From contig JAIVFI010000017.1 in the NCBI GenBank assembly GCA_025558095.1, positions 1-64,000 on the forward strand: DNA of 64,000 nt, written 5' to 3'. This document shows positions 20,488 to 29,589 of the stretch, piece by piece; position 1 is the stretch's first letter; every line of letters begins with the position of its first letter. A model generated the notes under the pieces. It worked only from the letters and a program-made list of their open reading frames with translations, was not told the origin of the DNA and made no database searches. Both the position numbers and the translations under genes were made by a program. The DNA is from Hyaloraphidium curvatum (Eukaryota > Monoblepharomycota > Hyaloraphidiomycetes > Hyaloraphidiales > Hyaloraphidiaceae).

Positions 20488-21536
20488 AGTGTAAAGGAAA
20501 TTTTTCCATCAAATTTGGACCAAAACTCGACTGGCACAGTCTGACACTCGCATACTCGTACACTGCGCAGAAGCGGCTCGGCTCCTGCGGTAGTGCTCGG
20601 GCGTCCCCGTCTGTGCTCTGGCGTCCCCGGTCTGGCTTGGCAGAGAGGGATCGTCGACCGCGTGGGGGGGGACCTCGGTCGGGCCGACACGTCCTATGGG
20701 TATTGGAAGACACAGTCAGCAAGCTAGCAAGCTCGTCGCGAACTCCGCGGATCCGCAGTCGGCGACAAGGATGGAGAGCGGGGTGTCCCGGACGCAAGGT
20801 CGGAATCGCGCACTCGGAGCCAGTTCTCATCATCCAGAAGAAGTGCACTCGACTACACGACGAAAGCACGCTATGTACATGTAAAGACGCGGTTTATCGC
20901 GATTTTCTGCTGGCGGTCCGAGTCCATTTGTGGTCCACCGACCGCCCCCCCCCCCCCACTTCCCCCGGAGATGGATGACCGTTGAATGCGACGCGGATCA
21001 CGACGAAGAGGCTTCGAATGAATCTATTCGCGACACATCTCCTTGAGGTCAAACAGGTTTGGTGCCTCCCCAACTGCAAGTGAGTGCCTTCTCCACTTTC
21101 TCTGTCCAACTGACGCCGTTCTAGTTGAAGCCCACCTTCGCTTTACTCACCCTCGTCCTCGAGATGGGATCCATCAGTCGCTTTGCCGCCAAGTGGATAG
21201 CTATCGCCGACGCCGTGGCCTTGAACCCGCAGCAGAGAGAGCGCGACTCCGACAAGGTGACCGTGATCCACTGGTATATGACGTGACGTGATGCATGAGG
21301 GTTGGGGGGCGCTCAGCGCCTGTGATAGAATCTGAACCACTGGTCCAACTTTGCCGTGGCTGCCAAGCCGTGCGGTTGCCCTTCCCCTGGCCCACAGAAG
21401 CGGAGCCCGGAGAAGCCCACCGTCAGAGAGCGCCATCCTGCTAGTCACTCGGCAACCGATCCAGTCTTCATCCTTCACAAAGAAAGCGCAATTCACAAAA
21501 CAATGTGTTGCTCCGCAGAGGCATACTGTACGAGCT
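20488..21536. other. Intergenic between convergent genes
   Basis: 1,049 bp between the ends of the acyl-CoA dehydrogenase and the SDR gene. It contains a run of 13 C at about 20945-20957. No coding or RNA gene could be supported. Confidence 0.5.
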
Positions 21537-22671
21537 TCAAATCTTCGGCTTGGGAGCGGCGGGCGCGCCAGCGCTCTTGCGCATCTGCTCGATGACCTCC
21601 TGCGCCCGCCCGATCGCCAGCTCCTTCTCCTCCGTAGATCCAAAGGAGATGTAGTCCATGATTGCATGCGGCCCCGGGCGTCCGCCCGGGTACGGCACCG
21701 GCTCGCCTGCTTCGCCCGCGACCACCCACACCGCACCCCGCACCCCCTCGTCCTCGATGCACCGGACGTAGGCATCCACGAGCCTGCTCATGGGCGTGAA
21801 CCCGCCCACCACGGCCAGGCTGGCCGAGAAGAACGGATGCCGTTTCACGGCCTCCTCGGTCGCCAGGGTGGGGTCGACCTTGGGAAAGAAGGGGGTGAAG
21901 ACGACGCCCGGCAGGATCGCCGCGTAGCGGATTCCCGGAGTGCGCTTGCGGGCGAGGAGCAGCCCGTCCACCGCGGACTGTATGTGCACCGTCCAGCTGT
22001 TGATCCCGGCCTTGGCAGCGGGGTCTTAGGGTGGAAGAAGCCCGTGAGTCATGCGGTACCGTGGGCCGGCGGACGACGACGCACACGTGGGATCCGCGAT
22101 ACCTGTGCCGGGCCCGCCGTACGCCATCTGCAGTCCCGCTCCCGACGAGCTTGAGACGAAGGCCCCGGCGGCATCGCGGGCGAGCCAGTGCAGCGTGGCG
22201 AGGTTGCCGAGATACACCGTACCCACGAGGTTGCCTGCGATGGCGGAAAAGTCGTCGGCGACGCCCCTGCGGAGCTGAAGCGCGATGGGGGTGGTCGAGA
22301 AGCCGGCGTTGGCCACGACGACGTCCAGGGCGCCGTCCAGGCGCGCCACGGCGGCATCAAAGCCTGCTTTGATGGAGGGAACGTCGCACACGTCCATCCG
22401 CACAAACGAAACGTGGCCATCGGGGCGGCCGAAGCGCGCGCCGAGCGCGGCGACCATCTCGGCGCCGAGCTTCTCGTTGCGGTTGGCGATGACGACCTTG
22501 CCGATGCCGGAACCGAGCAGCCTCTCGACGATGGCCAGGCCGATGCCCTGACGGGCGAAAGGGCGGGGCCGTGAGCGCGCCGGCGGCCGCGTCGGTCACG
22601 CGCGTGGCGGAAGGGCACACCTCCGTTCCGCCCGTCACGAGCGCGTGCTTGCCCTTGATCGAGAAGACCAT
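21537..22671 (-). CDS. Short-chain dehydrogenase/reductase
   Basis: Exons 22671-22621, 22547-22103 and 22024-21537 give 327 aa. The Rossmann motif TGGTEGIG (about residues 13-20) becomes continuous only after the first intron is removed. DVVVANAG marks beta-4. VSSSSGAGLQMAYGG holds the active-site Ser and Tyr. The usual YxxxK is stretched: the Lys of AAKAGINSWTVHIQ follows the Tyr by ten residues across exon 3's start. Either the loop carries an insertion or the exon border is slightly off. The C-terminal part (ILPGVVFTPFFPKVDPTL, MDYISFG) resembles NAD(P)-dependent SDRs acting on small alcohols or ketones. Substrate unknown. Convergent with the acyl-CoA dehydrogenase. Confidence 0.75.
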
Positions 22672-23619
22672 GGCGCGGAAGCAGTCGAGCGGCGTGGAGT
22701 ATCGAGAGATGGCCGGCGCCGATGTGGTTCAGGAGCCGGGCTCGAGGTGGAATTCGTGGCACCAGCCGATGGAACGTTCGATCGAACGCGGGCCGATGCA
22801 TGGCTGACTTTTGCTTGGCGAGGGGCGGATCCCGCACTGGAATCGGCCGGGAACGCGGACGGGGAAGCGGGAGATTACGCCTCGCTGCGGGGGCGACGAC
22901 GTCTTCTTCGCTCACGAAAGGGCCCGCTCTAGTCCTTCCAGCTTCACCAGCAACGCCGCGAAGACTTCGAAACAAGTTGCCGATCGTAACGTCGCACAGC
23001 TGCATGCCCTGCCCGTCCATCGCGTTGTCACATGCGGTGCGGAAGTCAGCACAGCGCGTGTGCTGACCGGCTTTTTGACAGGAAGACCAGACGAGAAGCA
23101 GATTGCCGCCCTCGCTCAGGAAGCAGATGCCTTCGCCGCCGATGAGATGATGATGAGGATGAGGCCGCTCCTGAGGAGGGCGAGCAAGGGGATGCAGCCA
23201 AGCGGAAGTAGGGCAAGAAGGACGCGGATGGAGGACAGGGGAAGCGAAAGAAGACGTGAAGTCCGTTTCAAATATGGAGCTAGCCCGGCGCAACACTGAT
23301 ACGGCTCCGCGGGGACTCCTTTGTTTCCTTGGAGGTGGGATGCGAACGGGAAATAGATCGTTGGCATTTTGCTGCGTGCCCATGCGGCTAACCTCCGCTG
23401 TCTCGATCGTCCCGGTCGTAGCCCCAAAGCAAGTGACATGGCACGCGCCTTGTGCTTATTCTCTGCTCGGAAACATGGCCGGGCCAAACAGTTCCCAGGA
23501 TCTAGTTGTCCGAGAACAATCTTTTTGTTCAAGTGAATGACTGTTGGATAGAAGAGATACAGATTGAATAGCGGGCAACGACCCATGGCGCGTTTCCACC
23601 TAACCGATCCTGAAGCCCA
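22672..23619. other. Intergenic, nothing supported
   Basis: 948 bp upstream of the SDR start and downstream of the M8-like protease gene. Open frames are short or unconvincing on both strands. A relatively AT-richer patch around 23430-23560 may be the protease 3' region. Confidence 0.45.
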
Positions 23620-25305
23620 TCACGCCGTACCGTTCACCGGGATCGGTACCGCCGTCTCCCACGGGCCCCCGGTGCACCCTCCGATTTCCACCCACCCCTC
23701 CTCCCTCTCCCTCTGAACCCTCCGCACATCGAACGCCTCGATCTCTGCCGACCGCTCGTCCACGCCGTATCCCAAGTCGGCCAGCGACAGCGCGGTCATG
23801 AGCGACAGCGGGTTGCTCCGCGGCGACAGCGACCCCGTCATGAGCTCGGTCCCGTACGTGGAATCCTTCCAGTGCCCACAGGCCGTGCCCCGACCGCCGC
23901 GGTCCTCGACCCTGGGCCTGCCCTGCCCGCCGATCGCCGCCAGGCCCCGGGCCGCGTTGCTCCCCGTGAACTCGGCCAAGAACGCCGGCCCCGCCGTGCG
24001 GGCGTCGCAGTTGGCCGGGTCGATCAGGCCGTCGGACCAGCGGGTGCCGATCCCGAGGACGTGGCCGATCTCGTGGAGCACCGTCGCCTCGGCCAGCTGC
24101 GGGGAGCGCTGCCTGAGTGCGGCGAGGTCGGCCGAGTCGAGAACGACGAAGCCCGAGAAGGGCAGCCCTGCGCCGCGCGCGAACGAGCGCGGGCGGACAC
24201 CGTTGGGACCGGCAGCGCCGAGGGTGCCGCCGGTGCCGTCGATGCGGAGGACCTGGTAGCCGATGAGGAGATCATCGATGCGGGAGCAGGTGGCCACCTC
24301 GCGGCCGGAAAAGTCGCGCAGGCAGGTGATGGGGCGAAGGCCTTGGGAAGCGGCGTCAAAGTCGGTGAGGTCGGTCGTGATAATGTTCATCCAACGCTGG
24401 AAGACAGCGTCATCATGCTGGCCGATGTCGCGTAGCAACCAGCGACGTACCTGGGCGGCGCGAACAAAGATCGCGTCCGTCTCGGGGTCGCTCCCGCACG
24501 ACACGAGCTCGATGTTGAACACGTTCGACGCGTCGCGGCCAGCACCTCCGCGGTAGGGCACGGGGACGTAGCGGCAGTCACCGCGGAGGGTGTTGGCGGT
24601 GTCCCAGGTGGGTGTCACGAGGGGGCCTGAGGACATCGACGGGCCCGAGGGGGTCGAAGGGGGTGAAGCCGATGCCGAGGTCGTAGTCGTCCTTGAAGTT
24701 GTTCCGCTGGTGGTGGTCCGGGAGGTGGAAGTGGTCCGACTGGTCGTGGGCCCCCCGGCGGAGGACCCGGAGGGAGCCCCGACGGCGACGACCCTGTACG
24801 CCGACACGGGCGTGGCGCCGCTCGCAGACACCGTGAGGACCGCCCTGCCCTGGGAATCTGCGAATAGCACGACGCCAGAGTCGTCGATGGACACGGCCGC
24901 CGGCACCCTTCCCCCGTCCGCCACGACCACCCTCGCCCGCGGCCCCGCGCCGCACGAGTACGTGATGTTCCCCGAAGCCTCGAACGCCGCGGCCAGCCGG
25001 TCAGGGCAACCGCGGGTGGTTACTCCCAAAGGGGACCGCCAGCGCACCGACCAGCCGAGTCCCCAGAATTGCACGAGCCTCGGGAGCCCGTCGCCCACGA
25101 TGAAGGCCCAACGGCCGTTGGGCGAGCCGACGTCCGGTGACGACGCGGAACCGGCGGTCACGGAGGGGCAGAGGCGGCGCATCGCGGCATAGTTGAAAGC
25201 GCACGCCTGCCGGGGGTGCAGCGGCGCGGCGAAGGTTTGCGGAGCGGCGAGCGTGACGGCCGCCAAGAGCGCGAAGAGGGCGGGCACGCCGAGCGGGGAG
25301 CGCAT
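23620..25305 (-). CDS. Secreted leishmanolysin-like (M8) metalloprotease
   Basis: A single exon of 561 aa. The start is the ATG giving MRSPLGVPALFALLAAVTLAA, a signal peptide; upstream in-frame residues lack that character. The N-terminal module (about 35-190) has a Cys pair and a beta-rich part reminiscent of bacterial Ig-like domains (GVVLFADSQGRAVLTVSASG). A Thr/Ser-rich linker follows. The catalytic domain spans about 250-550. HEIGHVLGIG is the zinc motif, and the third ligand is probably the His of ACGHWKDS. The Met-turn is ELMTG and DLGYGVD follows, exactly the M8 order. It probably digests extracellular protein. The bacterial-like N-terminal module hints at an old transfer (inference). 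Confidence 0.85.
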   Translation of the reverse strand: MRSPLGVPALFALLAAVTLAAPQTFAAPLHPRQACAFNYAAMRRLCPSVTAGSASSPDVGSPNGRWAFIVGDGLPRLVQFWGLGWSVRWRSPLGVTTRGCPDRLAAAFEASGNITYSCGAGPRARVVVADGGRVPAAVSIDDSGVVLFADSQGRAVLTVSASGATPVSAYRVVAVGAPSGSSAGGPTTSRTTSTSRTTTSGTTSRTTTTSASASPPSTPSGPSMSSGPLVTPTWDTANTLRGDCRYVPVPYRGGAGRDASNVFNIELVSCGSDPETDAIFVRAAQVRRWLLRDIGQHDDAVFQRWMNIITTDLTDFDAASQGLRPITCLRDFSGREVATCSRIDDLLIGYQVLRIDGTGGTLGAAGPNGVRPRSFARGAGLPFSGFVVLDSADLAALRQRSPQLAEATVLHEIGHVLGIGTRWSDGLIDPANCDARTAGPAFLAEFTGSNAARGLAAIGGQGRPRVEDRGGRGTACGHWKDSTYGTELMTGSLSPRSNPLSLMTALSLADLGYGVDERSAEIEAFDVRRVQREREEGWVEIGGCTGGPWETAVPIPVNGTA

Positions 25306-26053
25306 CGCGCGTTCTTCACAAGATCTGAGGTTGCAGACGACGCGTCTGCCGCGTGCTGAGGCGGCACGCTGTGCATTTGGGCGTCGGATGGTGTTGCGCA
25401 CGGGCGGACATTTGCCGGTGGCGCAGAACCGCAGGGACCCCGATCCACCCCCGGAAAGGGCAATCAAGTCAAGGAAGGGCCCGCAAACCCGGACGGTAAC
25501 TGCATTTGGCATCAAGCATTGCGGTTCAGAGCGATCTCTGCACCTGCAGCTGCCTGCAATAGGCGACTTCAGATCGTCCCTACGCCCGCACGACTCAGCA
25601 AGAGTCGGCCAACCCTGTGCAACCCGAATACGGCAAAGTCAGTAAATTTCTTCCTCGTCAGCAGATCACGGAGCGCCATAGCTTGATCCCGGAAACTCGT
25701 GGGCCAAGTCCTTCTGACACTGCCCGCCGACGAAACGGGACAAGGTCCGCTAGGCCTTCCGTGTTCGCTGTCTCTAGCCTCCATGACAAAGTTCTATCTC
25801 TCCGGCCGACCCGTAGCCACGCGGCCTCTATAGTCTCCGACCGGCAGCGGCGGCCGCTCCCGCGCGCACCGGTTCCGGTCCAGCCCAGCTCTCTGCCCGC
25901 ACGCCCGCAACCACCCCTCGCCCCTGCCATGCCTGGAATCCCATGTAGACCAGGTAGGCCAGAAGAAACAGCACCATGATCTGCAACATCGGTCTTGTTC
26001 GAGAAGTCGAACATCGGCCGGTCGGGTGGGGAGGCGGAAAGGACGGATGAGCG
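25306..26053. other. Intergenic with one weak small ORF
   Basis: 748 bp between the protease start and the small Cys-rich gene. The only candidate is the minus-strand 53-codon ORF at 25828-25989, listed separately. It is otherwise empty. Confidence 0.4.
25828..25989 (-). CDS. Possible 53-aa single-pass membrane protein
   Basis: A short frame starting MLQIMVLFLLAYLVYMGFQ encodes one strong hydrophobic segment followed by a Gly/Ala/Arg-rich tail. It overlaps, in another frame, the start MFDFSNKTD upstream. It could be a small membrane protein, part of a spliced gene, or chance. No family recognised. Confidence 0.25.
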   Translation of the reverse strand: MLQIMVLFLLAYLVYMGFQAWQGRGVVAGVRAESWAGPEPVRAGAAAAAGRRL

Positions 26054-26287
26054 TCAGGCCCCGTGCCCTCGCCGGCAACCGCACCACTGCAAAACGCACC
26101 CGCCCTCGGGGTCCGGCGTCGCGCATGTACACCGCTGGTCCTTGGGCACTCCCTGGAGGACCTGCGTGACGTGGCGGCCGCAGCCTGTGTGCGTGTGGGT
26201 CAGCGCGTCCGGGGCGGGACGCCGGCGGGGGTGCCCACCGCTCCATGTGGTCTTGCCGCAGGCACGGCAGCGCGCTCGGGAGCACAT
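26054..26287 (-). CDS. Small Cys-rich protein of the MCSRxxCxxCGKxTWxGCG type
   Basis: Exons 26287-26239 and 26184-26054 give 59 aa. The start and core read MCSRARCRACGKTTWSG then CGRHVTQVLQGVPKDQRC. I recall this as a widespread short protein family in bacteria and fungi with CxxCGKxTWxGCGxHV, of unknown function and probably metal-binding. The 54-nt intron is a multiple of three without a stop, so the unspliced frame stays open and would insert 18 residues into the conserved motif. Splicing restores the family pattern. The C-terminal CATPDPEGGCVLQWCGC adds unusual cysteines. Confidence 0.65.
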   Translation of the reverse strand: MCSRARCRACGKTTWSGGHPRRRPAPDALTHTHTGCGRHVTQVLQGVPKDQRCTCATPDPEGGCVLQWCGCRRGHGA

Positions 26288-26541
26288 CGGTGGAAGTGTG
26301 TGGAGGGGGATAAAACCGGATTTTCGGGGACGGTTGGTGCGGGGGCGACGTGACGGCGCTTTATGGGGAGGGTCCCGCTTTGTCAGCAACGGCCGGCGCC
26401 GTCGGTCGGCCTGCTTGGTAACCCGTGCTCCGGTGGCACCCACATGGCTAAATGTGACGTGATCATACGTCTGCGCTCCGTAATGCTACATTCGCGCCGC
26501 CACTGTTTGCACTCTGTCAGGCTACATCCGCCCCGCCCACG

Positions 26542-28042
26542 CTATCCGAAGATATTGCCCAGCGAGCCTCCGTTCAGGAGCTGATCGAGCAGCCCCGCGA
26601 GCCCGCCGCCCTGGTTCCCCCCCTGGTTCCAGTTGTTCCCCCCCTGGTTCCAATTGCCCTGGTTCTTCACCCCGTTCACGCAGTTCTCGCAGAACGCCGT
26701 GCCGCACGTCTTGCACCTGTAGTTCCTCCCGCTCGGGCCCTGCTGCACGTTGCACATGTTGCAGAGGTACGCGGCCTGCACCGCCGAGTGCGTCAGGGTG
26801 TGCTGCTTGTTGTCCTTGAAGCTGCTGCCCTCGGCGTGGAGCCCGAACGGGCCGACGCCCTGGTTCCACCCGCCGCCGCCCTGGTTCCAGTTGCTCCCCC
26901 CGCCCTGGTTCCAGTTGTTCCCACCGCCCATGCCGGGGGGAGGGTTGGGGTTGGGGTGGACGCCGCCGCCGCCTTGGTTGCCTCCCTGGTTCCAGTTGTT
27001 ACCGCCTCCCTGGTTCCAATTGTTCCCGCCTCCCTGGTTCCAGTTGTTCCCGCCCTGGTTCCAGTTTCCTCCCCCGCCGGGAAGCGGCGCGCAGTTCACG
27101 CAGTAGTCCGTGTTGCTTCGGAACCGTCCCATCAGCTTCCACCGGCATCACCTCACGAGGGAGTCCAACCCACCAGGCATCGCACCGCATGTGCGGCTCC
27201 CCCACCGCCCTCTGCTGCCCGCACCGATCGCAGTTGTATACGGTGTTGATCTGCCGGACCTCCATCGCGTGGCCGCGGGGGTCGTACACGGGGCCGCCGC
27301 CCGCGCCGCCGCCGCCCTGCGGGGGGCGGCACGAGGAGCAGAAGTCGAGGTCGTCGGCGTCGCAGCGGACTGCCGGCAAACGCATCAGCAAGACGTAGTG
27401 CCGCACGGACGGCGGGGAGCTCACGGTGGGGTTCGTTGGGCTGCCCGTTCCTTCCGCACCCGTTGCACGACCACGCGGTCGGGATGGCGCGCACGAGCAT
27501 CTGGTGCTGGTAGTTCTTGGGGCACTGCGTGTTGGGCCCGCCGCCGCCCGCCGTGCGGGGGTCGTGCGCGGAGCCGGCGCTGGCGGCGGAGGCGCCCCCC
27601 GCGGGGGGGCGGCCGGCAGAAGGCGGGTGGGCCGAGGCGGCGGACGCCTGCCCGGGAGGGGGACCGCCGGAAGGTGCCGAGCGCGCGCCGGAGGAGGCGG
27701 CCTTGTCGAGGAGCGGCTGGATGATTTCCTGGGGCGGCCGGGCGGGCGGGGTTGGGACCTCCCCGCGACGCCGCGCTCCGGAGGACGACGTACCAGCGCG
27801 GAGCCGGGAACTCTTCCGCCGTGGGTCTTCTTGGCCATTTCCTCCAGGCCCTGGTAGGCGGCCGGGTTCTTGGCCTTGAGCTGGTTCAGAAAGGCCCTGG
27901 CCTCCTGCTCCGATATCTTGCCGTCCTTGTTTGCGTCGACGGCTCCCATGGCGCCGCCAGCCGGGGGACCGGCGGCGGGAGGCCTTGCGGGGGGTTGGCC
28001 GGCGGCAGGAGGCGGTGCCGAAGCGGGAGGACGGGCGGCCAT
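26542..28042 (-). CDS. EF-hand / triple Cys-rich zinc-finger protein with NWNQGG repeats
   Basis: Exons 28042-27794, 27728-27425, 27369-27174 and 27115-26542 give 440 aa. A Pro/Ala-rich leader precedes one canonical EF-hand loop DANKDGKISEQE (about 34-45). Three related Cys/His fingers follow, resembling DC1/C1-like domains. The first has HQMLVRAIPTAWSCNGCG and RCDADDLDFCSSC. The second has HAMEVRQINTVYNCDRCG and RCDACNTDYCVNC. The third has HTLTHSAVQAAYLCNMC and RCKTCGTAFCENC. Splicing at 27116-27173 is what creates the perfect second RCxxCxxDYCxxC. Between and after fingers 2 and 3 lie about ten NWNQGG(G/N) units, prion-like Asn/Gln/Gly sequence. No catalytic domain is present. Calcium and zinc binding are inferred. 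Confidence 0.7.
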
Positions 28043-28545
28043 GGTCGAGGAGTTTCAGGATTGGGTGAACCCGGTCCCCGTCGGACCCTGGCGACCGGAC
28101 TTGTGCCCGCGTGCCTCCCGTCCTTGAAATACCACATGGCAGGTGCGTGCTGGTCCGAAAGAAGGCCATTCAATTCGGATGCACATCCCCTGGCGGTCGG
28201 CGGAAGGATTCGAAGTGCCTCGCCGAACGGAGATCTTGGCACGGTAAACAGCACGCGCGGCGTTCAAGAGACAACCCTCGCGCAAGATTAGGAACCGAGG
28301 CCCGTCCGGGCCCCGCGCTTCTAGGTGTCTGATTGCCCTCGACGACGGGTGTGGCCGGGGGCGTCCTATGGCTTCCTTCTTTTTGACGATCGTTGCCGAA
28401 GCGAACGGGTCCTCGAATATAATGTCGGACGGGACCGAATCGCCCACGGCGGCACGTCGACACGTGCCGGAGCCACAATACGGCAGCTCACATCGCCAGG
28501 CGTGAGCCGCTGGCCGGTTCGGTCCTTTGAAAGCCGATGATCAGA
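28043..28545. other. Intergenic, nothing seen
   Basis: 503 bp upstream of the EF-hand gene and downstream of the first bZIP gene (both minus strand). A tRNA B-box-like ACTTCGAATCC on the minus strand near 28210 lacks a foldable T-stem. Confidence 0.45.
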
Positions 28546-29589
28546 TCACTCCTGCCATGTTGCCTCTACATCAAAACTTCCCGCGCCGTCCGATCCCGCC
28601 CTCGCGGCGGCCAGCATCATCCTCAGCTCGCCATTGTCCCTCCTCAGATCCCCGTTCTCGGCCTCGAGCTCCCCGATCCTCTGCTCGAGCCACTCGGCCC
28701 TCCGGCGGCGGCGGTCGCGGCTCCGCCGCGCGGCCTCGGTGTTGCGGAGCCGCTTCTGCTCCAGCGTCAGCGACGGGTCGTCGTCCTCGGTGCGTGGGCG
28801 GCGCCGCTGCTTTGCAGGAAGGGAGGGGGGAAGGACGAGGGGGGGCCGCGGGGGGGAGATGGCGATCAGGGGGTGCGGGGGCAGCGCGGCGGGTGCGGAG
28901 CGGAGGGGTGATCGGGACTCGGAGCCCGAGAGGGAGAGGGCGGCCTGCGAGTCTGGGGAGGCGGAGCGCTGCGGTTCTCGGAGGGTCGAGTCGGTGGAGG
29001 TGGCGGCCGGCGATGGAGGCGCCGGCCACGGGCACCGCTCGCCCAACGGGGTGTAGTGCCGCGGGGGAGGCAGCACGAGCGCCTCGGAGGCGCGGAGGTC
29101 CTCTTCCAGCTGGTCGATGGCGGCGCTGAGGAGGTAGCTCTGGACCTCGGAGGCGGGGATGTGCGCCGGCACCTCGGGCGTCTCGGGGGGCCTCGGGGGC
29201 GTCCAGGCGGTTCCCAGGCCGCCGCTGGGCAGCCTGGCGGTCAATGAACCCGGCGTCGTCGGAGAATGAACGTCCACATGGGTTGCCTGTGGCCGGTGAA
29301 GGAGCGGTGGCGGCCGCGGGCCACGGGGGCCGGCCGCCGCTCCGGCCTGCAGCACGCGCGTCGCCAGCACCTGCGTGGCCAGCCGCACGGCCTCGAGCGA
29401 GTCGGGCCGCGGCAGGAAGTCGCCGGGCAGCGGCCACGCCGGGTCACCGGGCGCGTCCGCCGCCGCGTCGCCGTCCGCCTCGCCAAAGTCGACAAAGTCC
29501 ACGAAGAAGTCGTCGCCCGCCGCGGCCGCCCCCGCCACCGCGCCGCCGGCCCGCCCGCGCGCCGCGCCGCCGCCGCCTGGGCCGCCCAT
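28546..29589 (-). CDS. bZIP transcription factor 1
   Basis: A single exon as read, 347 aa from the ATG of MGGPGGGG. An earlier in-frame ATG at 29841 cannot be excluded, and a small intron in the Pro-rich middle is possible. An acidic N-terminal patch FFVDFVDFGEADGD could be an activation domain. The C-terminal bZIP (about 275-335) has a GCN4-like basic region LRNTEAARRSRDRRRRR followed by leucine heptads (WLEQRIGELEAENGDL). It is nuclear and DNA-binding as a dimer. It is the first of three adjacent bZIP genes on this strand, but lacks the pre-bZIP motif shared by the other two. Confidence 0.8.
   Translation of the reverse strand: MGGPGGGGAARGRAGGAVAGAAAAGDDFFVDFVDFGEADGDAAADAPGDPAWPLPGDFLPRPDSLEAVRLATQVLATRVLQAGAAAGPRGPRPPPLLHRPQATHVDVHSPTTPGSLTARLPSGGLGTAWTPPRPPETPEVPAHIPASEVQSYLLSAAIDQLEEDLRASEALVLPPPRHYTPLGERCPWPAPPSPAATSTDSTLREPQRSASPDSQAALSLSGSESRSPLRSAPAALPPHPLIAISPPRPPLVLPPSLPAKQRRRPRTEDDDPSLTLEQKRLRNTEAARRSRDRRRRRAEWLEQRIGELEAENGDLRRDNGELRMMLAAARAGSDGAGSFDVEATWQE

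Noticed and set aside
20945..20957. C13 run as a functional element
   Set aside because: Homopolymers of this kind occur by chance or sequencing slippage in GC-rich DNA; no context supports a role.
25658..26014. Minus-strand frame starting MFDFSNKTD as a Kish/TMEM167-like protein
   Set aside because: The start is suggestive but the conserved GxFWKxAR region of that family is missing.
26600..27080. Regular repeats considered as a CRISPR or minisatellite array
   Set aside because: They are in-frame codons for NWNQGG units inside a spliced protein-coding exon, and spacing varies.
28190..28230. tRNA-like ACTTCGAATCC on the minus strand
   Set aside because: Flanking bases do not form a T-stem and no cloverleaf can be drawn.
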